Origin: an uncultured Lachnospiraceae bacterium
Lineage (GTDB): Bacteria > Bacillota_A > Clostridia > Lachnospirales > Lachnospiraceae
Assembly (NCBI GenBank): GCA_910577835.1
Contig: CAJTOU010000033.1
Location: 17,936 to 34,201 of the forward strand
Length of the DNA: 16,266 nt
Reading direction: 5' to 3'
The position numbers were made by a program, and so were the translations under genes. A model generated the notes under the pieces. That model was given only the letters and a program-made list of their open reading frames with translations, was not told where the DNA came from and did not search any database. Shown one piece after another: positions 7,370 to 14,343 of this stretch (positions are counted from its first letter, which is position 1; each line of letters opens with the position of its first letter).

Positions 7370-8005
7370 TTAATAATCATCCTCGTCATCCTCCACCCCG
7401 TTTATGTAATTTACATACATATGTGTGATATCCGCTCCCAAAAGGTTATCAAAATATGAAGTAATATTTTTTGTTTTTTGAACCTTCTCATCATATAGAC
7501 GAATTCTTTGTTTTAATTCTTCTCTCGTCGCCTTAATCCACTGTTCCAGCTCCGTGATTTCCTCTAAATCTTCCGCAATTCCATCATAAAACAGCTCCAT
7601 GGTTTCAAATGCCAGCTCTGCATTTTTTTCTCTCAGCTTTATTGGAATATCCAGCTCATCGTTTTCCAAAAGAATCAGTTTATCATTAATTTCTTCAATT
7701 AAATCTCTGCTCTTTTCCATTACCCGAAACTTTGTCGATTCCTCCGGCGCATTCATATTTCCAACAATCTGCTGCATAAGCTGATGTTTTAAATGGTTCA
7801 GTTTCTTTTTTTCTTCCTTTATTCTTGCCTGATTTTTCAGCGTTTCATTCAAATCCTTTTCAATTCCCTGAATCGTTTTTGGCTTTTCTCCATTAAAAAG
7901 CAAATGCCATTTTCTGTCTAGGGTTAGAAGCGGCAACCGAAGATTTTGAATCCTCAGCAATATTCTTTCATACCTGCTTTCACTTTCATCTCTGTTTCTT
8001 GACAT
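7370..8005 (-). CDS. Uncharacterised coiled-coil protein in the rex operon
   Basis: A 211-residue soluble protein with no family motif I recognise. It has no signal peptide and no membrane segment. The composition is rich in Glu, Lys, Leu and Ile, with long heptad-like stretches at about residues 48-85 (KDLNETLKNQARIKEEKKK), 95-120 and 128-185, so it is probably largely helical and coiled-coil. The N-terminus is Arg-rich (MSRNRDESESRYERILLRI) and the tail is acidic (GVEDDEDDY). It sits 53 bp behind rex and 24 bp ahead of nnr on the same strand, with good Shine-Dalgarno sequences, so it is very likely translated and co-transcribed with both. Base composition matches the neighbours and there is no sign of transfer. 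Function is unknown; a structural or scaffold role is only a guess from shape. Confidence 0.85.
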   Translation of the reverse strand: MSRNRDESESRYERILLRIQNLRLPLLTLDRKWHLLFNGEKPKTIQGIEKDLNETLKNQARIKEEKKKLNHLKHQLMQQIVGNMNAPEESTKFRVMEKSRDLIEEINDKLILLENDELDIPIKLREKNAELAFETMELFYDGIAEDLEEITELEQWIKATREELKQRIRLYDEKVQKTKNITSYFDNLLGADITHMYVNYINGVEDDEDDY

Positions 8006-8023
8006 GATATTCCCTTCCTTTTA

Positions 8024-8052
8024 TAAGTTTCCTTTTAATAAGTTTCCTTTAA
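8024..8052 (-). repeat. Tandem near-duplicate carrying Shine-Dalgarno-like sequence
   Basis: TAAGTTTCCTTTTAA (8024-8038) is followed directly by TAAGTTTCCTTTAA (8039-8052). Read on the minus strand this gives two AAAGGAAACTTA units just upstream of the true AAGGAAGGGA site of the unknown coiled-coil gene, between the rex stop and that gene's start. It probably arose by slippage. Confidence 0.6.
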
Positions 8053-8058
8053 TAATTT

Positions 8059-8685
8059 CTATTTTTCTAAATTTGACAGACTGTATGAAAGTCTCATAAG
8101 ACTGTCAGAAAGATGCACACTCTCCACAATTACATGTTCTGGAACCTTTAAATCTACATGTGCAAAATTCCAGAAAGCTTTTACTCCTAACTTTACCAGC
8201 CTGTCGGCAAGTCCTGCCGCAGCGGATTTTGGCACTGTAAGCGCAGCGATATCAATTTTGTTCTTTTTTAAAAATGTTTCCATCTCGTCTATATGAGATA
8301 CAGGCACATTTCGAATGATTTCGCCCTTTAAATCCAGATTGATATCAAAGATACCTGTAATTACAAATCCGCTTTTTTCAAAGTTTGTATAATTGGCAAG
8401 TGCTCTTCCAAGGTTGCCGGCACCTACGATAATTACATGATATTTTTTATCTAATCCAAGAATATTCCCGATAATTGTATGCAGATATTCCACATTATAT
8501 CCATACCCCTGCTGTCCGAATCCTCCAAAATGATTCAGGTCCTGTCGAATCTGTGAGGCGGTCACATTCATTCTTTCACTCAACTCGCCCGAAGAAATTC
8601 TCTCTACTTCCGATTCCTTAAGCTCTCCCAAATGCCTGTAATACATGGGAAGCCTTTTTACGACCGCATTCGGTATATTCTCCAT
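8059..8685 (-). CDS. rex: Redox-sensing transcriptional repressor Rex
   Basis: Rex dimers bind operators when NADH/NAD+ is low and release them when NADH rises, controlling fermentation and NAD-regenerating genes. The N-terminal winged helix (about 5-75) carries IPNAVVKRLPMYYRHL, ISSGELSERMNVTASQIRQD and the FGQQGYGYNV wing. The Rossmann domain has the NADH loop GAGNLG at 88-93, GIFDIN, and the C-terminal domain-swap helix (ESVHLSDSLMRLSYSL). I place the start at ATG 8685 (208 residues): GAGGTG lies just upstream at proper distance, while the in-frame GTG at 8694 overlaps that ribosome binding site. The promoter has a Rex-type operator over its -35 box. It is first gene of a run with the unknown coiled-coil gene, nnr and alr, and divergent from the ABC-F gene, as in B. 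subtilis where ydiF is near rex. Confidence 0.96.
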   Translation of the reverse strand: MENIPNAVVKRLPMYYRHLGELKESEVERISSGELSERMNVTASQIRQDLNHFGGFGQQGYGYNVEYLHTIIGNILGLDKKYHVIIVGAGNLGRALANYTNFEKSGFVITGIFDINLDLKGEIIRNVPVSHIDEMETFLKKNKIDIAALTVPKSAAAGLADRLVKLGVKAFWNFAHVDLKVPEHVIVESVHLSDSLMRLSYSLSNLEK

Positions 8686-8726
8686 ATTGTTCACCTCAAT
8701 CTTAATTGATATATTGTTTCTTTGTA

Positions 8727-8755
8727 AGTATAGTATTATTTTTACAGATTGTCAA
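8727..8755 (-). promoter_or_regulatory. Strong predicted promoter for the rex operon
   Basis: On the minus strand a consensus TTGACA (8755-8750) is followed after 17 bases by TATACT (8732-8727), about 40 nt before the rex start. This is among the best promoter matches in the window. Confidence 0.8.
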
Positions 8756-8766
8756 ATTTTAAACAA
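8749..8766. promoter_or_regulatory. Predicted Rex operator (autoregulatory)
   Basis: TTGTCAAATTTTAAACAA matches the clostridial Rex consensus TTGTTAA-N4-TTAACAA at 12 of 14 defined positions. It is 18 bp, with intact TTGT...ACAA outer arms. It covers the -35 hexamer of the rex promoter, so bound Rex would block RNA polymerase. It lies about 40 bp from the ABC-F -10 box on the other side and might affect that promoter as well. Confidence 0.65.
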
Positions 8767-8798
8767 ACGATTTTTCAATTTATTTTATTTTATTTTTA

Positions 8799-8807
8799 TG
8801 ATATAAT
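8799..8807 (+). promoter_or_regulatory. Extended -10 promoter for the ABC-F gene
   Basis: TGATATAAT is a perfect extended -10 element (TG at 8799-8800, TATAAT at 8802-8807). No good -35 is visible in the T-rich stretch at 8779-8784. Transcription would start near 8814, inside the inverted repeats of the leader. Confidence 0.6.
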
Positions 8808-8854
8808 GTCATCAGCCAAAATCTGATGACGTGATTCACCAGCTTTTGGCTGAT
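8808..8854 (+). promoter_or_regulatory. Overlapping, mutually exclusive inverted repeats at the ABC-F transcription start/leader
   Basis: Structure A pairs GTCATCAG (8808-8815) with CTGATGAC (8823-8830), 8 perfect base pairs with a 7-base loop. Structure B pairs ATCAGCCAAAA (8811-8821) with TTTTGGCTGAT (8844-8854), 11 perfect base pairs. They share 8811-8815, so only one can form. A small GTGATTCAC near-palindrome (8831-8839) lies in the B loop. There is no U-tract after B. If transcription starts near 8814, A acts only as DNA (an operator) and B loses a few base pairs. If it starts further upstream, the pair would be a switchable RNA leader. Confidence 0.5.
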
Positions 8855-8883
8855 ATAAATGGATAATAATGAGGTAGATATAT

Positions 8884-10800
8884 ATGATATTGTCATGTAA
8901 TAATATTGAAAAATCCTTTGATGGAAATACAATTCTTTCAAAATGCTCTTTTATCGCAAATGAACACGAAAAAATCGCCGTGGTAGGTATAAACGGAGCT
9001 GGAAAATCAACGCTTTTGAAAATTATTATGAAGGAGCTGCCAGCGGACAGCGGAGACGTTATTATAGCCAAAGATACCAGTATTGGCTATCTTGCGCAGC
9101 ATCAGGATGTTTCTTCTGAAAACAGTATTTATGAAGAGCTTTTGACAGTAAAAAAAGAAATTCTTGATATGGAACGAAAAATGAGAAGTCTGGAGCTTCA
9201 GATGAAAACATTGGCTGGCGAAGAGCTAGAAAGTGCTCTGAAAACCTATACCAATCTTACTCACCAGTTTGAGCTTCAAAACGGCTATGCCTGTAAAAGT
9301 GAAGTTACAGGAGTATTGAAAGGTCTTGGTTTTACGGAAGAAGAATTTGGAAAATCCATTTCAACTCTTTCCGGCGGCCAGAAAACCAGAGTTTCTCTTG
9401 GAAAACTTCTGCTGTCCAGACCGGATATTATTCTTCTTGATGAGCCTACAAATCATCTCGATATTGGCTCTATTACATGGCTGGAAAATTATCTTTCCAA
9501 CTATAATGGAACAGTCATTATCGTGGCACATGACCGTTATTTTCTGGATAAAGTAGTTTCAAAGATAGTTGAAATCGACAAAGGCAAAGTAACTGTCTTT
9601 TCTGGAAATTATACAGATTATGCAAATAAAAAGGCGATGCTTCGCGATGCGGAACTAAAGCAGTATATTAACCAGCAGAGAGAAATTAAGCATCAGGAAG
9701 AGGTTATCACAAAGCTGCGCTCCTTTAATCGCGAAAAATCCATAAGGCGGGCAGAGAGCAGACAGAAAATGTTGGATAAAATAGAAGTGCTGGACAAGCC
9801 GGATGGTCCGGATAAAACGATGCGTTTCTGCCTTGAACCAAAGGTCCTGAGCGGAAACGATGTGCTTACGGTAGAAGGACTTTCCAAAGCATTTGGTTCA
9901 AGAACGCTTTTTGAAAACCTTGATTTTCAGATTAAACGGGGAGAAAAAGTTGCGATTATCGGAAACAATGGCACCGGAAAAACCACGATTTTAAAAATAA
10001 TCAACTGTTTAATTCCGCCTGATTCCGGTGAGATTTTTCTTGGCAGTAAAGTGAACATCGGTTATTATGACCAGGAACATCATGTGCTTGATATGGAAAA
10101 AACTATTTTTGATGAAATTTCTGATGCCTATCCGAATCTGACCAATACAGAAATAAGAAATGTGCTTGCTGCTTTTCTTTTTACTGGTGAAGATGTTTTT
10201 AAGCTGATTGGAGATTTAAGCGGTGGTGAACGGGGCAGAGTTTCACTGGCAAAACTTATGTTGTCCGAAGCGAATTTTATTATTCTCGATGAGCCTACGA
10301 ATCATTTGGATATCCAGTCAAAAGAGATTCTTGAGGATGCTTTAAATGATTATACCGGAACTGTTTTATATGTGTCTCATGACAGATATTTTATTAATCG
10401 CACTGCTACCAGAATCCTTGATTTAGAAGGACAAATGCTTACCTCTTATCTGGGGGATTATGACTACTATCTGGAAAAGCATGAACAGCTTTCAGAGGGT
10501 ACGACACAGGCTGTTAAAAATGAAACAGGCAGTATTTCCGCTTCCAAAGAAGACTGGAAATCCCGCAAGGAGGAACAGGCAAGAAAAAGAAAACTGGAGA
10601 ATGATATTAAAAAAACAGAAGAAAAAATTACAGAGACTGAACAGAAAATAGAAGAATTAAATGAAGTACTTACAAAGGAAGAGGTATATACTGTACCGGA
10701 AAAATGTATGGAAGTACAAAAGGATTTAGATGCTGCTTCAGAGATTTTAAATAAGCTTTATGAAGAGTGGGAAAAACTGCTGCTTGAAGCAAACACATAA
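8884..10800 (+). CDS. ABC-F family ATPase (YdiF-like)
   Basis: A 638-residue protein with two ABC ATPase domains and no membrane segments, so it is not a transporter. ABC-F proteins bind the ribosomal E site and help translation; some give antibiotic resistance by ribosome protection. Domain 1 has Walker A GINGAGKST (35-43), signature LSGGQKTR (162-169) and LLDEPTNHLD (184-193). The inter-domain linker at about 235-320 is helical and basic (LRSFNREKSIRRAESRQK). Domain 2 has GNNGTGKTT (about 359-367), LSGGERGR and ILDEPTNHLD. A charged coiled-coil tail fills about 530-638, as in Uup and YdiF. All catalytic glutamates are present. The start has GAGG nine bases upstream. The rex neighbourhood supports the YdiF/housekeeping branch, but a resistance role cannot be excluded from sequence alone. 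Confidence 0.93.
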   Translation: MILSCNNIEKSFDGNTILSKCSFIANEHEKIAVVGINGAGKSTLLKIIMKELPADSGDVIIAKDTSIGYLAQHQDVSSENSIYEELLTVKKEILDMERKMRSLELQMKTLAGEELESALKTYTNLTHQFELQNGYACKSEVTGVLKGLGFTEEEFGKSISTLSGGQKTRVSLGKLLLSRPDIILLDEPTNHLDIGSITWLENYLSNYNGTVIIVAHDRYFLDKVVSKIVEIDKGKVTVFSGNYTDYANKKAMLRDAELKQYINQQREIKHQEEVITKLRSFNREKSIRRAESRQKMLDKIEVLDKPDGPDKTMRFCLEPKVLSGNDVLTVEGLSKAFGSRTLFENLDFQIKRGEKVAIIGNNGTGKTTILKIINCLIPPDSGEIFLGSKVNIGYYDQEHHVLDMEKTIFDEISDAYPNLTNTEIRNVLAAFLFTGEDVFKLIGDLSGGERGRVSLAKLMLSEANFIILDEPTNHLDIQSKEILEDALNDYTGTVLYVSHDRYFINRTATRILDLEGQMLTSYLGDYDYYLEKHEQLSEGTTQAVKNETGSISASKEDWKSRKEEQARKRKLENDIKKTEEKITETEQKIEELNEVLTKEEVYTVPEKCMEVQKDLDAASEILNKLYEEWEKLLLEANT

Positions 10801-10837
10801 AACGTATGCCTGATTGTTTATAAAATCATTTTAAATA

Positions 10838-10866
10838 TTGAAAAAAGATTGATTATAAGTTATACT
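10838..10866 (+). promoter_or_regulatory. Predicted promoter for carbamate kinase
   Basis: TTGAAA (10838-10843) and TATACT (10861-10866) are separated by 17 bases, with about 33 nt of leader before the start codon. No clear terminator follows the ABC-F stop at 10800, so read-through may add to expression. Confidence 0.65.
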
Positions 10867-10905
10867 CTAACCAATACAAATTTATTGTGAAAGGATTAAA
10901 CCAGA

Positions 10906-11841
10906 ATGAAAAATAATATAATTACAGTTGCCCTTGGAAGAAATGCTTTTGGCGATACCTTTCCTGAGCAGCATGAAAGAGTAAAAACTGCTGCCAGAGC
11001 TATCGCCGACCTTGCAGAAGCAAAATACGAAATTGTTATCACTCACAGCAACGGTCCTCAGGTTGGTACGATTCAAACTGCCATGGCGGAATTTAGCCGT
11101 CTTGATACCAGTCAGACAGTTGCTCCGATGTCCGTATGCAGTGCCATGAGTCAGGGATACATAGGTTATGACCTGCAAAATGCGATTCGCGCGGAATTAT
11201 TAAACAGAGGCATCTATAAACCTGTTGCCACTATTATTACACAGGTGCGTGTTGACCCGTTTGACGCAGCCTTTCATAATCCTACCAAGGTAATTGGACG
11301 CAGAATGTCTAAAGAGGAGGCAGAGCTTGAGGAAAAGAAGGGAAACTATGTTGTAGAGGAAGACGGAGCTTATCGAAGAATTATCGCTTCTCCAAAACCG
11401 ATTGATATTTATGAAATAGATTCTGTCAAGGCATTATTAGATGCGGGCCATATCGTAATTGCAGCCGGAGGCGGCGGTATTCCGGTTCTTGACCAGAGAA
11501 TCCGCTTAAAGGGAGCAAGTGCTATTATTGAAAAGGATTATACAGCCGCAAAACTGGCAGATATGGTAGATGCTTCTGTGCTTCTGATTCTTACGGACCA
11601 TGATTATATGATTATCAACAAGGGAAAAGAGAATCAAAAAGAATTAATGGAAATTACAGTGGAAGAAGCAAATGCTCTGATTGAGGAAAACAAATTTAAA
11701 ACACTTACAAAGCTTCCAAAAATCGAAGCGGCAATTAATTTTGTTGAATCGGGTAAAAATCGAACTGCCGTTATTACAAATATTACAAAAGCCAGAGAAG
11801 GGGCTCTTGGAAAATTTGGAACAATTATAAAGTCAAAATAA
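10906..11841 (+). CDS. arcC: Carbamate kinase
   Basis: A 311-residue member of the amino acid kinase superfamily, the standard length for carbamate kinase. It transfers phosphate from carbamoyl phosphate to ADP, giving ATP plus carbamate (which breaks down to NH3 and CO2). Visible motifs are VALGRNAFG (8-16), ITHSNGPQVG (45-54), APMSVCSAMSQGYIGYDLQ, VIGRRMSKEEA, AAGGGGIPV, and IEKDYTAAKLADMVDA with the family lysine. The N-terminal GGNA loop of most members is GRNA here; related clostridial proteins with another residue at that spot exist, so this marks a subgroup rather than damage. AAAGGA lies about 10 bases before the ATG. It has its own promoter and terminator. No arginine deiminase, ornithine carbamoyltransferase or other carbamoyl-phosphate source is in the window, so the pathway it serves is open. 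Confidence 0.92.
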   Translation: MKNNIITVALGRNAFGDTFPEQHERVKTAARAIADLAEAKYEIVITHSNGPQVGTIQTAMAEFSRLDTSQTVAPMSVCSAMSQGYIGYDLQNAIRAELLNRGIYKPVATIITQVRVDPFDAAFHNPTKVIGRRMSKEEAELEEKKGNYVVEEDGAYRRIIASPKPIDIYEIDSVKALLDAGHIVIAAGGGGIPVLDQRIRLKGASAIIEKDYTAAKLADMVDASVLLILTDHDYMIINKGKENQKELMEITVEEANALIEENKFKTLTKLPKIEAAINFVESGKNRTAVITNITKAREGALGKFGTIIKSK

Positions 11842-11842
11842 G

Positions 11843-11875
11843 ACAGTTATATAGTTAGCAATAAACTGTTTTTTT
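11843..11875 (+). terminator. Rho-independent terminator after carbamate kinase
   Basis: ACAGTT (11843-11848) pairs with AACTGT (11864-11869), followed by a run of seven T (11869-11875). The stem is short (6 bp) with a 15-base loop, but the U-tract is good and it lies one base after the stop codon. Confidence 0.65.
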
Positions 11876-11877
11876 AG

Positions 11878-11956
11878 TTCAATAAGAGGCTGTCGCATTA
11901 AGCAGAACACATAATATTTTATCTGCTTTTTCTCAGTGCGACAGCCTCTTATTGAA
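11878..11956. repeat. 79-bp perfect-ended inverted repeat element (MITE-like or intergenic hairpin)
   Basis: A 20-bp arm at 11878-11897 (core AATAAGAGGCTGTCGCA) is exactly repeated in inverse at 11937-11956. Inside is a second perfect 7-bp inverted repeat, AAGCAGA (11900-11906) / TCTGCTT (11922-11928), around an AT-rich loop. Neither side has a U-tract: on the plus strand it runs into TCATAAATA, on the minus strand into CTAAAAAAACAG. So it is not a normal terminator. I see no obvious target-site duplication. It sits between convergent arcC and ribH and may still stop transcription from either side. Confidence 0.75.
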
Positions 11957-11991
11957 TCATAAATATAATCAGACTTGGAATAATTAGATAT

Positions 11992-12456
11992 TTATTTCAT
12001 ATTTTTTATTAAATTAACCATTTCAATTGCACTAAGAGCACAGTCATATCCTTTATTTCCAGCCTTTGTACCAGCTCTTTCGATTGCCTGCTCGATATTT
12101 TCTGTTGTTACTACCCCAAACAGCACAGGAATTCCGCTGTTAAGTCCTACGCTTGCAATTCCCTTTGATACCTCATTGCACACGTAATCGTAATGAGATG
12201 TTGCGCCACGAATCACTGCTCCCAAGCAAATTACGGCATCATATTTTTTACTGTCCGCCATTTTTTTTGCCGCTAATGGAATCTCAAACGCTCCCGGCAC
12301 CCATGCCAGTTCAATATCTTCCTCCTCAACCTCATGACGTTTCAATCCATCAAGTGCGCCTGATACCAGCTTTGATGTAATAAATTCATTGAAACGTGCT
12401 GCTACAATTCCTACCTTAATCCCTTTTCCAGCATAATTTCCTTCTAAAACCTTCAT
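11992..12456 (-). CDS. ribH: 6,7-dimethyl-8-ribityllumazine synthase
   Basis: A 154-residue lumazine synthase, the normal length. It condenses 3,4-dihydroxy-2-butanone 4-phosphate with 5-amino-6-ribitylaminouracil to give the substrate of riboflavin synthase, usually in a 60-subunit capsid. Visible motifs are ARFNEFI (20-26, with the stacking Phe22), WVPGAFEIP (52-60), CLGAVIRGATSHYDYV (77-92, with the catalytic His at 88), VPVLFGVVTTEN-type strand IPVLFGVVTTEN, and AGTKAGNKGYDCA near the end. GAGG lies about nine bases before the ATG. It is last gene of the ribDEBAH operon, 21 bp behind ribBA. Confidence 0.97.
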   Translation of the reverse strand: MKVLEGNYAGKGIKVGIVAARFNEFITSKLVSGALDGLKRHEVEEEDIELAWVPGAFEIPLAAKKMADSKKYDAVICLGAVIRGATSHYDYVCNEVSKGIASVGLNSGIPVLFGVVTTENIEQAIERAGTKAGNKGYDCALSAIEMVNLIKNMK

Positions 12457-12477
12457 TTTAAAACCTCATTTCTATTT

Positions 12478-13680
12478 TTATTTATAATTCAGATAATGTC
12501 CCATTTTATTCTGCTTTGTTTTTAGATAAAACAAATCCTGTGTGGTTGCTTCCATCTGTATTGGAACCCGTTCAACAATTTCCATTCCATAATCTGCAAG
12601 CTCATATACTTTATGCGGATTATTTGTCAGCAGTCTTAAAGTTTTTACACCCATATCCTTTAATATCTGCGCCCCGATAAAATATTCTCTCATGTCTCCC
12701 GGAAATCCAAGCGCAAGATTTGCTTCCAGAGTATCCATTCCCTTATCCTGCAAGGCATATGCTTTTAATTTATTAATCAGTCCTATTCCTCTGCCCTCCT
12801 GTCGCATATACAGGAGAATACCTCTTCCTTCTTTATTAATCTGTGTCATGGCAGAAGCAAACTGTTGTCCACAGTCACACTTTAATGAGCCGAAGGCATC
12901 GCCGGTCAGACATTCGGAATGAACCCGACAGAGCAGATTTGTTCCGTCGCCGATTTCACCTTTTACCAATGCGACATGATGCTCTCCATTTAATTTATTC
13001 ACATATCCATATGCCTGAAATTCTCCGTATTTGGTCGGCATTCGGGTGATGGCTTCACATTCTACAAGCTTCTCGTTTTTCTTTCTGTAATCCTGAAGAG
13101 ATTTGATAGTAATAAAGGTAAGCTTCCATTTTTTTGCAAGCTCTAAAAGCTCCGGTGTGCGCATCATTGTTCCATCTTCTCTCATAATCTCACAACACAA
13201 ACCACATTCCTTCAATCCGGCGAGACGCATTAAATCCACAGTTGCTTCTGTATGTCCATTTCTTTCCAATACTCCATTTTTTTTGGCAAGCAGTGGAAAC
13301 ATATGTCCGGGCCGCCTGAAATCTTCCGGCTTTACTCCATCTTCGACGCATTTCATAGCAGTAATGCTTCTTTCCGCAGCGGAAATTCCTGTGGTAGTGC
13401 TTATATGGTCTATGGAAACTGTAAATGCTGTATTGTGATTGTCGGTATTTTCATTTACCATTTGCGGAAGCCGCAGTCTGCTGCAATACTCTTCGCTCAT
13501 TGGCATACAGATTAATCCTTTACCATGAATTGCCATAAAGTTAATATTCTGTGTAGTTGCGTGCTCTGCGGCACAGATAAAATCGCCCTCGTTTTCCCTG
13601 TCCTCATCATCTGTTACCAGAATTATTTTTCCGTTTTTTAAATCTTCCAATGCCTGTTCCACAGTATCAAATTTAAACAT
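12478..13680 (-). CDS. ribBA: Bifunctional 3,4-dihydroxy-2-butanone-4-phosphate synthase / GTP cyclohydrolase II
   Basis: A 400-residue fusion supplying both branches of riboflavin synthesis. The N-terminal RibB domain (1-200) makes 3,4-dihydroxybutanone phosphate from ribulose 5-phosphate and has the Mg-binding DDEDRENEGD loop (24-33), STTTGISAAERS (94-105), RRPGHMFPL (122-130) and GHTEATVDL (142-150). The C-terminal RibA domain (about 205-400) opens GTP. It has the zinc cysteines C257, C268 and C270 in the RVHSECLTGD and LKCDCG segments, the catalytic RQEGRGIGL (293-301), and TNNPHKVYEL. Both active sites look intact, unlike some fusions with a dead half. AGAGGG precedes the ATG by about 7 bases. 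It lies 17 bp after ribE and 21 bp before ribH. Confidence 0.97.
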   Translation of the reverse strand: MFKFDTVEQALEDLKNGKIILVTDDEDRENEGDFICAAEHATTQNINFMAIHGKGLICMPMSEEYCSRLRLPQMVNENTDNHNTAFTVSIDHISTTTGISAAERSITAMKCVEDGVKPEDFRRPGHMFPLLAKKNGVLERNGHTEATVDLMRLAGLKECGLCCEIMREDGTMMRTPELLELAKKWKLTFITIKSLQDYRKKNEKLVECEAITRMPTKYGEFQAYGYVNKLNGEHHVALVKGEIGDGTNLLCRVHSECLTGDAFGSLKCDCGQQFASAMTQINKEGRGILLYMRQEGRGIGLINKLKAYALQDKGMDTLEANLALGFPGDMREYFIGAQILKDMGVKTLRLLTNNPHKVYELADYGMEIVERVPIQMEATTQDLFYLKTKQNKMGHYLNYK

Positions 13681-13697
13681 GTGATTCCCTCTTTTCT

Positions 13698-14336
13698 TTA
13701 AAATCCATTCTCTCTTAAAAAGTTTACAGTAATTCCACCTGTTTTTTTCTCCAAACCGAGCAGATGTTCCACATATTTCCCCACACAGTCATTTTCAAGA
13801 TTTACGATATCTCCCTTTTTCTTTTCTTCTAAAACTGTTTTCTGCATGGTATGGGGAATAATAGATACTTTAAAATAATTTTTGAATGTCTGCGCTACTG
13901 TAAGGCTGATTCCGTCAATTGCAACAGAGCCCTTTTCTATTATATAGCGCATAATCTTGTCCTCTGCATTTATTGTATACCAGACAGCATTGTCATCTTT
14001 TTTGATTTCATGTATTGTACCTGTTCCATCAATATGTCCTGCTACAATATGTCCTCCGAATCTTCCGTCTGCTGCCATGGCACGCTCAAGATTGACATGA
14101 CTGCCCGATTTCAGTTGACCCAGTGAGGAACGATTCAGTGTTTCCGGCATTATATCTGCATCAAACTGTCCATTTTCAAAGGATATTACAGTAAGACAGA
14201 CTCCATTGACTGCAATGCTGTCACCGATATGGATATCCTTCATAATTTTTTCTGCTTTTACAGTAAGCACTGCGGACCTTGTTCCTTTTTTTATTGCAAG
14301 TATGGTTCCGATTTCTTCTATAATTCCGGTAAACAT
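13698..14336 (-). CDS. ribE: Riboflavin synthase, alpha subunit
   Basis: A 212-residue enzyme that dismutates two lumazine molecules into riboflavin and the pyrimidine precursor. It is made of two homologous lumazine-binding repeats. Repeat 1 (1-97) has MFTGIIEEIG, GDSIAVNGVCLTV (38-50) and FDADIMPETLNRS. Repeat 2 (98-212) has HIVAGHIDGTG (96-106), GSVAIDGISLTV (136-147) and VSIIPHTMQKT. I place the start at ATG 14336 because nearly all family members begin MFTGI. A longer in-frame TTG at 14354 exists, but it would overlap the ribD end and it contains the GGAGAG ribosome binding site. The gene begins 7 bases after the ribD stop, so translation is probably coupled. Confidence 0.96.
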   Translation of the reverse strand: MFTGIIEEIGTILAIKKGTRSAVLTVKAEKIMKDIHIGDSIAVNGVCLTVISFENGQFDADIMPETLNRSSLGQLKSGSHVNLERAMAADGRFGGHIVAGHIDGTGTIHEIKKDDNAVWYTINAEDKIMRYIIEKGSVAIDGISLTVAQTFKNYFKVSIIPHTMQKTVLEEKKKGDIVNLENDCVGKYVEHLLGLEKKTGGITVNFLRENGF

Positions 14337-14343
14337 AGTATTA

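Noticed and set aside
8686..8694. GTG at 8694 as the rex start
   Set aside because: This GTG is part of the GAGGTG ribosome binding site that serves the ATG at 8685.
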